A DNA stretch of 64,000 nt from Phreatobacter oligotrophus. GTDB lineage: Bacteria > Pseudomonadota > Alphaproteobacteria > Rhizobiales > Phreatobacteraceae. Shown piece after piece: positions 56,239 to 64,000 of the stretch. The translations under genes and the position numbers were made by a program. The notes under the pieces are model-generated. The model had not been told where the DNA came from. It searched no databases and worked only from the letters and a program-made list of their open reading frames with translations. Numbering within the stretch: the first letter of the stretch is position 1; every line of letters begins with the position of its first letter. The stretch is taken from assembly GCF_003046185.1 (NCBI RefSeq), contig NZ_PZZL01000007.1, forward strand, positions 62,001 to 126,000, given 5' to 3'.

Positions 56239-57531
56239 ATGTTGAACCTCAAAACCAAAGTGCTCGGCATGTTCGCCGGCGCCGCCATGGCAGCCGGTGC
56301 CCTCGCCGCGCCGGCCCAGGCGCAGGAAACGATCAAGGTCGGCATCCTGCATTCGCTCTCCGGCACCATGGCCATCAGCGAGACCACGCTGAAGGACGTG
56401 ATGCTCATGCTCATCGAGGAGCAGAACAAGCGCGGTGGCGTGCTCGGCAAGAAGCTCGAGGCCGTCGTCGTCGACCCGGCCTCGAACTGGCCGCTCTTCG
56501 CCGAGAAGGCCCGCGAGCTGATCGCCCAGCAGAAGGTCGCCGTGACCTTCGGCTGCTGGACCTCGGTCTCCCGCAAGTCGGTCCTGCCGGTCTTCGAGGA
56601 GCTCAACTCGATCCTCTTCTACCCCGTGCAGTACGAGGGTGAGGAATCCTCGCCGAACATCTTCTACACCGGCGCCGCCCCGAACCAGCAGGCGATCCCC
56701 GCCATCGACTATCTTCTCGCCGAGGGCGTGAAGCGCTTCGTGCTGGAAGGCACCGACTACGTCTATCCGCGCACCACCAACCGCATCCTCGAGGCCTACC
56801 TGCTCTCCAAGGGCGTCAAGGCCGAGGACATCTCGGTCAACTACACGCCGTTCGGTCACTCCGACTGGCAGACCCGCGTCGCGGCGATCAAGCGCTTCGG
56901 CTCGACCGGCGTGAAGACCGCGGTCGTCTCCACCGTCAACGGCGACGCCAACGTCCCGTTTTACAAGGAGCTCGGCAACCAGGGCATCAAGGCCACCGAC
57001 ATCCCGGTCGTCGCCTTCTCGGTGGGTGAAGAGGAGCTCGCTGGCATCGACACCCGTCCGCTCGTCGGCCACCTCGCCGCCTGGAACTACTTCCAGTCCG
57101 TCGACAATCCGGCGAACCGCGACTTCATCGCCCGCTGGCGCGCCTTCAAGAAGAACGAGCGTGCGGTGACCAACGACCCGATGGAGGCCCACGTCATCGG
57201 CTTCGCCATGTGGGTCAAGGCCGTCGAGGCCGCCGGCACCACCGACGCGACCGCGGTGCGCCGCGCCATGATCGGCATCGCGGTGCCGAACCTCACCGGC
57301 GGCATCTCCACCATGATGCCGAACCACCACATCACCAAGCCCGTGCTGATCGGCGAGATCCAGGCCAATGGCCAGATCCAGACCGTCTGGCAGACGCCTG
57401 GCACCGTGGTGGCCCAGGAGTGGTCGCCCCACCTCGAGGGCTCGCGCGACCTCATCGCCGACCATCGTCCGCCGATGAACTGCGGCAACTTCAACGTCCG
57501 CACCGGTCGCTGCGGCGGCGCCCAGCGCTGA
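56239..57531 (+). CDS. urtA: Urea ABC transporter substrate-binding protein
   Basis: 430-residue periplasmic receptor with signal peptide (FAGAAMAAGALAAPAQAQ). The start of the mature protein (ETIKVGILHSLSGTMAISET) and the segments CWTSVSRKSVLPVFEELNSI, LEGTDYVYPRTTNRILEAYL and PNHHITKPVLIGEIQANGQI are typical of UrtA/FmdD (amide-urea binding). First gene of the operon, behind the sigma-54 promoter; a strong hairpin follows its stop. Confidence 0.96.
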   Translation: MLNLKTKVLGMFAGAAMAAGALAAPAQAQETIKVGILHSLSGTMAISETTLKDVMLMLIEEQNKRGGVLGKKLEAVVVDPASNWPLFAEKARELIAQQKVAVTFGCWTSVSRKSVLPVFEELNSILFYPVQYEGEESSPNIFYTGAAPNQQAIPAIDYLLAEGVKRFVLEGTDYVYPRTTNRILEAYLLSKGVKAEDISVNYTPFGHSDWQTRVAAIKRFGSTGVKTAVVSTVNGDANVPFYKELGNQGIKATDIPVVAFSVGEEELAGIDTRPLVGHLAAWNYFQSVDNPANRDFIARWRAFKKNERAVTNDPMEAHVIGFAMWVKAVEAAGTTDATAVRRAMIGIAVPNLTGGISTMMPNHHITKPVLIGEIQANGQIQTVWQTPGTVVAQEWSPHLEGSRDLIADHRPPMNCGNFNVRTGRCGGAQR

Positions 57532-57551
57532 CCCCACGTCCGACCGACCAG

Positions 57552-57577
57552 GAGGCGCGCCGTCCGCGGCGCGCCTC
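57552..57577 (+). terminator. Intercistronic hairpin after urtA
   Basis: Perfect 10-base arms GAGGCGCGCC (57552-57561) and GGCGCGCCTC (57568-57577), loop GTCCGC, no T-tract. Probably mRNA-stabilising or partially terminating, favouring excess receptor over permeases. Confidence 0.7.
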
Positions 57578-57614
57578 GCCTTCCCCGGCAGTGCTTTCCT
57601 GAAGAGGGCCGAGC

Positions 57615-59228
57615 TTGAGCGACATGATCCGACGCCCCGGCCTCGCGGCCCTCCTTGCCGCCCTTCTCGCCGTCTTCCTCCTCGCCCCGCCCTCTGCCCG
57701 GGCGCAGGACGCCGCCCCGCTGATCCAGCGGATGGCGACCGAAACCTTCAACGACATCGCCGGCGCGGTTGCCGCCCTCGCAACCTCCGGCTCACCCCGC
57801 GCCGCCCCGGTCATCGAGGCCCTGCGCGACAACCGCCTCGTCTATCGCCAGGCCGATCGCGCCGTCTTCATCCGTGAGCCGAGCGGCAGCTTCGTCTCGG
57901 CCCTCACTGGCGAGCCGGTCGCCGATGCCGGCACGACCCGCCCCGTCCGCCTCAACAATGCCGTGCGCCGCGCCATTGACGCCGCCATGGGGGCCCTGAC
58001 GCTGATGAACCCCGACCCGGCCCGCCGCGCGGCTGCGGCCGAGGCCGTTTTCAAGTCGCGCGACGCCACCGCCCTGCCGGCCCTCGAACAGGCCATCACC
58101 CAGGAGCGCGACCCGCGCATCCGCATCCTCATGGAGGAGGCGCGCGCCGCCGTCGTCGTCGCGAGCTCCGAAGCGAACGAGGCCGACCGCATCACCGCCA
58201 TCGGCGTCATCCAGCGCCGCGGCGACCAGGACGCCCTTCGCATGCTCGGCTCGCTCCCCGCCAATGCGCCGCCGCGGGTCCGGGAGGCCGCCGAGAGCGC
58301 CTCCGTCGCCATCCGCCGGACCCTGGCCGTCTGGGAGGCGGTGCAGAATGTCTGGTACGGCCTGTCGCTCGGCTCGGTGCTGCTGCTCGCCGCCATCGGC
58401 CTTGCCATCACCTTCGGCGTCATGGGGGTCATCAACATGGCCCATGGCGAGATGGTGATGATCGGCGCCTACACGACCTTCGTGGTCCAGCAGGTGCTGC
58501 GCACCATGGCGCCGGGCCTGATGGACGTCTCGCTGTTCATCGCCCTGCCCATGGCCTTCCTGGTGGCGGGAGCCATCGGCATCGCCATCGAACGGCTGAT
58601 CATCCGCCATCTCTACGGCCGGCCGCTGGAGACGCTGCTGGCGACCTGGGGCGTCAGCCTCGTGCTGCAGCAGGCGGTGCGCTCGTGGTTCGGCCCGACC
58701 AACCGCGAGGTCACGACGCCCTCCTGGATGAGCGGCTCCTTCGAGGTCGGCCACCTCGCCATCACCGCCAACCGCCTCGCCATCATCATCTTCGCGGCCA
58801 TGGTCTTCGCCGCGCTGCTGCTCTTCCTGAAGCGCACGCCCTTCGGCCTGCAGACCCGCGCCGTCACCCAGAACCGCCGCATGGCCGGCGCCATGGGCAT
58901 CCGCACCAACTGGGTCGACGCCTTCACCTTCGGCCTCGGCTCCGGCATCGCCGGCCTTGCCGGCGTCGCGCTCAGCCAGATCGACAACGTCTCGCCGAAC
59001 CTCGGCCAGGGCTACATCATCGACAGTTTCATGGTCGTGGTCTTCGGCGGGGTGGGCAACCTCTGGGGCACGCTGGTCGGCGCCATGACGCTCGGCATCG
59101 CCAACAAGCTGCTCGAGCCCTATGCGGGCGCGGTGCTGGGCAAGATCCTGCTCCTCGTCTTCATCATCCTGTTCATCCAGAAGCGTCCGCGGGGCCTCTT
59201 CGCCCTCAAGGGCCGGGCGGTGGAATGA
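57615..59228 (+). CDS. urtB: Urea ABC transporter permease UrtB
   Basis: 537 residues. A signal peptide (residues 7-30) and a periplasmic helical domain of about 210 residues (with HEAT-like units such as ATALPALEQAITQERDPRIR) precede the LivH-type permease of about 290 residues (SLGSVLLLAAIGLAITFGVM, then INMAHGEMVMIGAYTTF). This long form is the normal UrtB. TTG start at 57615; ATG 57624 is an alternative. Stop overlaps the urtC start. Confidence 0.95.
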   Translation: MSDMIRRPGLAALLAALLAVFLLAPPSARAQDAAPLIQRMATETFNDIAGAVAALATSGSPRAAPVIEALRDNRLVYRQADRAVFIREPSGSFVSALTGEPVADAGTTRPVRLNNAVRRAIDAAMGALTLMNPDPARRAAAAEAVFKSRDATALPALEQAITQERDPRIRILMEEARAAVVVASSEANEADRITAIGVIQRRGDQDALRMLGSLPANAPPRVREAAESASVAIRRTLAVWEAVQNVWYGLSLGSVLLLAAIGLAITFGVMGVINMAHGEMVMIGAYTTFVVQQVLRTMAPGLMDVSLFIALPMAFLVAGAIGIAIERLIIRHLYGRPLETLLATWGVSLVLQQAVRSWFGPTNREVTTPSWMSGSFEVGHLAITANRLAIIIFAAMVFAALLLFLKRTPFGLQTRAVTQNRRMAGAMGIRTNWVDAFTFGLGSGIAGLAGVALSQIDNVSPNLGQGYIIDSFMVVVFGGVGNLWGTLVGAMTLGIANKLLEPYAGAVLGKILLLVFIILFIQKRPRGLFALKGRAVE

Positions 59229-60370
59229 TGCTCACCCGGTTCCTCCTCGAGAAGATCGACCGCACCGGCTGGATCTTCCTCGTCCTCCTCGCCCTCGCCG
59301 CCGTCATGGTGCCGGTCCTCAACCTCATGGTGCCGCCGGGCTCGCCCTTTCACGTGTCCAACACGGCAGTGAGCCTGTGGGGCAAGTACATGACCTATGC
59401 CCTGCTCGCCCTCGCGGTGGACCTGGTCTGGGGCTATTGCGGCATCCTCTCGCTCGGCCACGGCGCCTTCTTCGCCCTCGGCGGCTATGCCATGGGCATG
59501 TACCTGATGCGGCAGATCGGCCCTCGCGGTGTCTATTCCCACCCGATCCTCCCCGATTTCATGGTCTTCCTGAACTGGAAGGAGTTGCCGATCACCTGGT
59601 GGGGCTTCTCCTCCTTCCCCTATGCCATGCTGATGGTGGCCCTCGTTCCCGGCCTGCTGGCCTTCGTCTTCGGCTGGTTCGCCTTCCGCTCCCGCGTCAC
59701 CGGCGTCTACCTGTCGATCATCACCCAGGCACTGACCTACGCGCTGATGCTCGCCTTCTTCCGCAATGACATGGGCTTCGGCGGCAATAACGGCCTGACC
59801 GATTTCAAGGACATCCTCGGCTTCAACATCCAGTCGCAGACCACCCGCGCGGTGCTGTTCTCGCTCTCGGTCATCGCCCTGATGATCGGCTATCTCCTCG
59901 CCCGCGCCATCGTCACATCGAAGGCCGGCAAGATCCTCATCGCCGTGCGCGATGCCGAGGCCCGCACGCGGTTCCTCGGCTACCGCGTCGAGCACTTCAA
60001 GCTCTTCGTCTGGACGGTCTCCGCCGTCATGGCGGGCATTGCCGGGGCGCTCTACGTGCCGCAGGTCGGCATCATCAATCCCAGCGAATTCTCCCCCGCC
60101 AATTCCATCGAGACCATCGTCTGGGTGGCGGTCGGCGGCCGCGGCACGCTGGTCGGCGCAGCGCTGGGCGCAGGCCTCGTCAACTTCGCCAAGAGCTGGT
60201 TCACCGGCGTCTTCCCGCAGGGCTGGCTCTTCGCCCTGGGCGGCCTGTTCATCGTCGTCACCCTGTTCCTGCCCAAGGGCATCCTCGGCACCTTCACCGA
60301 CTGGTGGAAGCGCCGCGGCGAGACCCGCGAGCCCCCGGCCGGCAAGGCCGTGGGCCAGCCGGCCGAGTGA
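59225..60370 (+). CDS. urtC: Urea ABC transporter permease UrtC
   Basis: 381-residue LivM-type permease. YALLALAVDLVWGYCGILSL (around residue 60), SLGHGAFFALGGYAMGMYLM (around 80) and NGLTDFKDILGFNIQS (around 185) are typical, and VAVGGRGTLVGAALGAGLVN marks the C-terminal part. Two adjacent ATGs (59225, 59228) overlap the urtB stop; either may be used. Forms the membrane channel with UrtB. Confidence 0.95.
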   Translation: MMLTRFLLEKIDRTGWIFLVLLALAAVMVPVLNLMVPPGSPFHVSNTAVSLWGKYMTYALLALAVDLVWGYCGILSLGHGAFFALGGYAMGMYLMRQIGPRGVYSHPILPDFMVFLNWKELPITWWGFSSFPYAMLMVALVPGLLAFVFGWFAFRSRVTGVYLSIITQALTYALMLAFFRNDMGFGGNNGLTDFKDILGFNIQSQTTRAVLFSLSVIALMIGYLLARAIVTSKAGKILIAVRDAEARTRFLGYRVEHFKLFVWTVSAVMAGIAGALYVPQVGIINPSEFSPANSIETIVWVAVGGRGTLVGAALGAGLVNFAKSWFTGVFPQGWLFALGGLFIVVTLFLPKGILGTFTDWWKRRGETREPPAGKAVGQPAE

Positions 60371-60380
60371 GGGGGTCCCG

Positions 60381-61190
60381 ATGCTGATCGATCCGATGGA
60401 AACCCAGCTGCCCACCGAGCCCGTCAAGGCCATCGAGCGCCCGCAGGTCGTCACCCAGTCGCTGCTCTATCTCGACGGCGTCTCGGTGAGCTTCGACGGC
60501 TTCCGCGCCATCAACAACCTGTCGCTCGTCATCGCCCCCGGCGAGATGCGCGCCATCATCGGCCCCAACGGCGCCGGCAAGACGACGATGATGGACATCA
60601 TCACCGGCAAGACCAAGCCGGACACCGGCGACGTCATCTTCGCCGGCGAGGTGGACCTGACCCGCCTCGACGAGACGGCCATCGCCAATCTCGGCATCGG
60701 CCGCAAGTTCCAGAAGCCGACCGTCTTCGAGAGCCACACGGTCGAGGACAATGTCGACATGGCGGTGAAGGCCGACCGCACCGTCTTCGGCACGCTGTTC
60801 CAACGCCGCTCGGCCGAGATCGCCCGCCGCGTCGACGAGATCCTTGGCATCGTCCGCCTCGGCGACCACCGCAAGCGCCTGGCGGGGGACCTTTCCCACG
60901 GCCAGAAGCAGTGGCTGGAGATCGGCATGCTGCTGGCGCAGGACCCCAAGCTCCTGCTCGTCGACGAGCCGGCCGCCGGCATGACCGACGTGGAAACCGC
61001 CGCAACCGCCGACCTCCTCAAGGACATTGCCAAGACCCATTCGGTGGTCGTGGTCGAGCACGACATGGGCTTCATCCGCGACCTCGGCGTGAAGGTCACC
61101 TGCCTGCACGAGGGCTCGGTCCTCGCCGAGGGCAGCCTCGACCAGGTGAGCGCGGACGAGCGCGTCATCGAAGTCTATCTGGGGCGCTGA
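60381..61190 (+). CDS. urtD: Urea ABC transporter ATP-binding protein UrtD
   Basis: 269 residues, LivG-type ATPase. Walker A GPNGAGKTTM (around residue 60), signature LSHGQKQWLEIGM (around 173; the SHGQ variant is usual for UrtD), Walker B LLLVDEPAAGM and switch VVVEHDMGFI. GAGGGGG ribosome site, 10 bases after the urtC stop. Confidence 0.96.
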   Translation: MLIDPMETQLPTEPVKAIERPQVVTQSLLYLDGVSVSFDGFRAINNLSLVIAPGEMRAIIGPNGAGKTTMMDIITGKTKPDTGDVIFAGEVDLTRLDETAIANLGIGRKFQKPTVFESHTVEDNVDMAVKADRTVFGTLFQRRSAEIARRVDEILGIVRLGDHRKRLAGDLSHGQKQWLEIGMLLAQDPKLLLVDEPAAGMTDVETAATADLLKDIAKTHSVVVVEHDMGFIRDLGVKVTCLHEGSVLAEGSLDQVSADERVIEVYLGR

Positions 61191-61193
61191 TCC

Positions 61194-61889
61194 ATGCTGG
61201 ACGTCAAATCCGTCGATCTCCATTACGGCGCCGCCCAGGCCCTGCGCGAGGTCTCCGTCGTGGTCGAGCCCGGCAAGGTCACTTGCGTCCTCGGCCGCAA
61301 CGGCGTCGGCAAGACCTCGCTCATGCGCGCCATCATGGGACATCAGCCGATTTCCGGCGGCGAAATCCTGTGGGAGGGCCGGGACATCAGCCGCATGCCG
61401 CCCTTCGAGCGCGCGCGGCGGGGCATCGCCTATGTGCCGCAGGGCCGCGAGATCTTCCCGCTGCTGACGGTGAAGGAGAACCTGGAGACGGGCTTTGCGC
61501 CCCTGAAGCGCGCCGACCGCACCATCCCCGATGACATCTTCTCGCTCTTCCCCGTCCTGAAGGACATGCTCGGCCGTCGCGGCGGCGACCTCTCGGGCGG
61601 CCAGCAGCAGCAACTTGCCATCGGCCGCGCCCTTGTCACCCGTCCGCGCCTCATCGTGCTGGACGAGCCCACCGAGGGCATCCAGCCCTCGATCATCAAG
61701 GATATCGGCCGCGCCATCGACTATCTGCGCCAGAAGGGCGACATCGGCATCCTGCTGGTGGAGCAATATCTCGACTTCGCCGAGGAGCTCGGCGACCGCT
61801 TCTACGTGATGGAGCGCGGCCGCGTCGTGGTGCAGGGGCTGAAGGGCGAGGTGGACCGCGACGCGCTCCACAAGAGCATGGCGATCTGA
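61194..61889 (+). CDS. urtE: Urea ABC transporter ATP-binding protein UrtE
   Basis: 231 residues, LivF-type ATPase. Walker A GRNGVGKTSL (around residue 36), YVPQGREIFPLLTVKENL (around 80), signature LSGGQQQQLAIGRAL (around 132), Walker B LIVLDEPTEGIQPSI and switch ILLVEQYLDFA. Starts 3 bases after urtD. Urease genes are not in the window. Confidence 0.96.
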   Translation: MLDVKSVDLHYGAAQALREVSVVVEPGKVTCVLGRNGVGKTSLMRAIMGHQPISGGEILWEGRDISRMPPFERARRGIAYVPQGREIFPLLTVKENLETGFAPLKRADRTIPDDIFSLFPVLKDMLGRRGGDLSGGQQQQLAIGRALVTRPRLIVLDEPTEGIQPSIIKDIGRAIDYLRQKGDIGILLVEQYLDFAEELGDRFYVMERGRVVVQGLKGEVDRDALHKSMAI

Positions 61890-61988
61890 CGCCGCTGCGT
61901 TCACCGCGCACAGGGTCCTCCACGGCGGGCTTGCATATTCCCGTTTCGTCGCGCCTTCGTCTATCCTGGCGGTCCGGAGAGCGCATGC

Positions 61989-63590
61989 ATGTCTGAAGGC
62001 CCCTTCTCGCGCGGCGTTGTCGCCGCCCCCCACGCCGCCGCCGCAGAGGCTGGCCGGCAGATCCTCGCCGAGGGCGGCAACGCCATCGAGGCCATGATCG
62101 CCGCCGCGGCCACCATCGCCGCGGTCTATCCGCACATGACCCATGTGGGCGGCGACGGCTTCTGGCTCATCCACCAGCCGAGCCGCCGCGTCCACGGCAT
62201 CGAGGCCTGCGGCTATGCCGGCGAGCGCGCGACGCTCCGTTCCTATCTCGACAAGGGGCTCTACGAGATCCCGACCCGCGGTCCGCTGGCCGCGCTCACC
62301 GTGCCCGGCGCCATCGGCGGCTGGCGCCTTGCCAATGCCATGGCGAAGGCCTCCGGCGGCAAGCTGCCACGCACCGTCATGATGGAGCCGGCCATCCGCG
62401 CAGCGCGCGAGGGCTACAAGGTCAGCCGCTCCCAGGCCCGCCTCACCGTCGACAAGCTCTACGAGCTGAAGGACTGCCCCGGCTTCGCCGAGACCTTCCT
62501 CGTTGACGGCAAGCCGCCCACCGAGGGCACGATCCTCAAGCAGACGACGCTGGCGGACACGCTCGACCACCTCGCCCGCTCCGGGTTCCAGGACGCCTAT
62601 CGCGGCGACATCGCCCGCGAACTCGCGAGTGACCTCGAGGCCATCGGCTCGCCCGTCACCCGCGCCGACCTCCAGGCCTATTACGCGGTCGAGCGCGCGC
62701 CGCTGAGCCTCGCCCATTCGCTCGGCACGCTCCACAACATGCCGCCGCCGACGCAGGGCCTCGCCTCGCTGATGATCCTCGGCATCGTCGACCAGCTTGA
62801 GGCCATGCACGGCTCGGTGACCCCGGACACGCTCGGCTTCGTCCACCGCATCGTCGAGGCAACCAAGCGCGCCTTCATCGTGCGCGATCGCTTCGTCACC
62901 GACTATGACCGCCTCGACGGCGATCCCCTCGCCTTCCTGCGGCCAGACGCGCTGAAGGCCGAGGCGGGCAAGGTCGACATGGGCCGCGCCCTGCCCTGGC
63001 CGCACAAGCCCGCCCCGGGCGACACGATCTGGATGGGCGCGGCGGACTCGGAAGGCCGCGTCGTCTCCTACATTCAGTCGATCTACTGGGAATTCGGCTC
63101 CGGCTGCGTCTCGAAGTCGACCGGCTTCCTCATGCAGAACCGCGGCGCGAGCTTCGTGCTCGACCCGCGCGCGCTCAATCCGCTCGAGCCGGGCCGCCGC
63201 CCCTTCCACACGCTGAACCCGGCCATGGCCCAGCTGAAGGACGGGCGCGTCTTCGCCTATGGCACCATGGGCGGCGAGGGCCAGCCGCAGACCCAGGCGC
63301 AGATCTTCGAGCGGCACGTGCGCCATGGCCAGCCGCTGGAGGCAGCCCTCGACGCGCCGCGCTGGCTGCTCGGCCGCACCTGGGGATCCTCGGTCACCAG
63401 CCTGCGCTTCGAGCCGCGCTTCGACGAGGGTCTCATCGCGTCGCTCGAGAAGATCGGCCACCAGACCGCCGTCGTGGATGAAGCCTATTCCGACACGATG
63501 GGCCATGCCGGCGGCGTCACGCTGCACACCGACATGTCGCTCTCCGGGGCACACGATCCCCGTGCCGACGGAGGCGCCGCCGGCCTCTAG
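61989..63590 (+). CDS. Gamma-glutamyltransferase family Ntn-hydrolase; possible oxamate amidohydrolase
   Basis: 533 residues. N-terminal SRGVVAAPHAAAAEAGRQIL and GGNAIEAMIAAAATIAAVYP are GGT family, with the conserved Thr of the autoprocessing site in GDTIWMGAADSEGRVVSYIQ (around residue 340) followed by FGSGCVS. No signal peptide, so probably cytosolic, unlike classical GGT. The GDTIW sequence with a short N-terminus resembles HpxW-type oxamate amidohydrolases of ureide breakdown, which fits the nitrogen-gene context; glutathione hydrolysis is the alternative. Begins 99 bases after urtE and could be read from its promoter. Confidence 0.83.
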   Translation: MSEGPFSRGVVAAPHAAAAEAGRQILAEGGNAIEAMIAAAATIAAVYPHMTHVGGDGFWLIHQPSRRVHGIEACGYAGERATLRSYLDKGLYEIPTRGPLAALTVPGAIGGWRLANAMAKASGGKLPRTVMMEPAIRAAREGYKVSRSQARLTVDKLYELKDCPGFAETFLVDGKPPTEGTILKQTTLADTLDHLARSGFQDAYRGDIARELASDLEAIGSPVTRADLQAYYAVERAPLSLAHSLGTLHNMPPPTQGLASLMILGIVDQLEAMHGSVTPDTLGFVHRIVEATKRAFIVRDRFVTDYDRLDGDPLAFLRPDALKAEAGKVDMGRALPWPHKPAPGDTIWMGAADSEGRVVSYIQSIYWEFGSGCVSKSTGFLMQNRGASFVLDPRALNPLEPGRRPFHTLNPAMAQLKDGRVFAYGTMGGEGQPQTQAQIFERHVRHGQPLEAALDAPRWLLGRTWGSSVTSLRFEPRFDEGLIASLEKIGHQTAVVDEAYSDTMGHAGGVTLHTDMSLSGAHDPRADGGAAGL

Positions 63591-63678
63591 GGGCGCTGGT
63601 CAGGCCTGAAGCCAGCTCGCTCGCATCACCCCCGCGATGCGCGTATGGTCCGCCGACCCTTATGACGTGAAGACGCCC

Positions 63679-64000
63679 ATGGATTCGCCTGTCACCCTCC
63701 GTCCGTCGCGCAGCGCAGCGCCGCGCGGCCCGCTCCTCGACCCGGCCCTGCTCGTCGCCGATGTCCGGCGCGTGAAGGTCGAGGCGGGGCGGACGCGCGA
63801 GGCCCGGGCCGAGGTCGTCCAGCTCCTCAAGAAGCGCCTGATCGAGGCCCGGAAGGTTGCCGAGGAACGGCTCATCGCCAGCATCGACGGCCGCACCTGC
63901 GCCGAGGCCCTGTCGCTGTTCCAGGACGACGTCATCCGCACCCTCTATGGCTGGATCACCGACCAGCTCTACCCCTCGGAGAACCCGTCATCCGGCGAGC
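63679..64000 (+). CDS. glnD: PII uridylyltransferase / uridylyl-removing enzyme, N-terminal part
   Basis: About 107 residues before the window ends (full length is over 900). The segment around residues 30-105 (LLKKRLIEARKVAEERLIAS, DGRTCAEALSLFQDDVIRTL, LYPSENPSSGE) is the characteristic start of alphaproteobacterial GlnD, which senses glutamine and modifies PII proteins. A GTG at 63667 in the same frame is an alternative start. Its position behind the urea operon fits a nitrogen-control locus. Confidence 0.87.
   Translation, partial: MDSPVTLRPSRSAAPRGPLLDPALLVADVRRVKVEAGRTREARAEVVQLLKKRLIEARKVAEERLIASIDGRTCAEALSLFQDDVIRTLYGWITDQLYPSENPSSGE

Noticed and set aside
60294-63554. A 1086-codon open frame on the minus strand across urtD, urtE and the GGT-family gene
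   Set aside because: Low-complexity antisense translation of clearly identified genes; no ribosome site or motif.

Overview
The window looks like chromosomal DNA of a GC-rich alphaproteobacterium, most likely of the order Hyphomicrobiales (Rhizobiales). The signs are: CcrM-type GANTC methyltransferase with a CtrA-like box in front of it; GCS2-family glutamate-cysteine ligase; an NDUFA9-like protein; a DUF1127 protein; a CIRCE-controlled groESL; alphaproteobacterial GlnD; and many copies of the palindromic GTCATGCCCGGGC...GGGCATCCACGA intergenic repeat common in these genomes. The species cannot be named from sequence alone. No rRNA, tRNA, CRISPR array, transposase, integrase or prophage gene was seen; most of the window is dense housekeeping and transport genes.

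Layout. 1-4.2 kb: 3' part of dnaN, then folD, a panE-like reductase, grpE and a TRIC-type channel. 4.2-4.95 kb: a small unit in which a GIY-YIG nuclease gene is bracketed by two same-orientation copies of a compound palindromic repeat and preceded by its own promoter-like sequence. 4.95-13.3 kb: hisS, two secreted-protein genes (one polysaccharide-lyase-like), gshA, a repeat-rich gap, a LysR regulator, a DUF1127 gene and two transporters. 13.3-16.9 kb: a thioesterase, a membrane GGDEF/EAL protein and a MarR regulator. 17-19.3 kb: groES-groEL with promoter, CIRCE and a duplicated terminator. 19.4-22.9 kb: a three-gene TRAP transporter. 22.9-25.9 kb: a MacAB-like ABC exporter. 26-33.4 kb: ccrM, a YpfJ-type zinc peptidase, an MBL-fold hydrolase, an orphan NarL-type response regulator, a trypsin-like protease and the peptidase Dcp.

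33.6-41.4 kb is a catabolic/uptake cluster: hydantoinase on the minus strand, a divergent hydantoin-racemase-like gene, a Yej-type peptide ABC transporter (two permeases and a double ATPase, no local binding protein) and a GhrA-type reductase. A PIN-domain toxin gene and a small antitoxin-like gene sit inside this transporter operon and are translationally joined to yejF. 41.5-55.9 kb: a chemotaxis receptor, a DsbA-like protein, NlpC/P60 protein with a MarR regulator, small membrane proteins, an NDUFA9-like protein, uppP, a GST overlapping queG, an SDR protein, rlmJ, a TPR methyltransferase, ampG and an acyltransferase.

56-64 kb is a nitrogen-acquisition block: a strong sigma-54 promoter, urtABCDE for urea uptake, a gamma-glutamyltransferase-family hydrolase and, at the right edge, the start of glnD, which encodes the PII uridylyltransferase. 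Together with the hydantoin cluster this suggests the strain scavenges organic nitrogen (ureides, urea, possibly oxamate or gamma-glutamyl compounds). The most interesting items are the repeat-bracketed GIY-YIG unit, the toxin-antitoxin-like pair inside the yej operon, the queG gene without a canonical start codon, and the duplicated groEL-tail/terminator.
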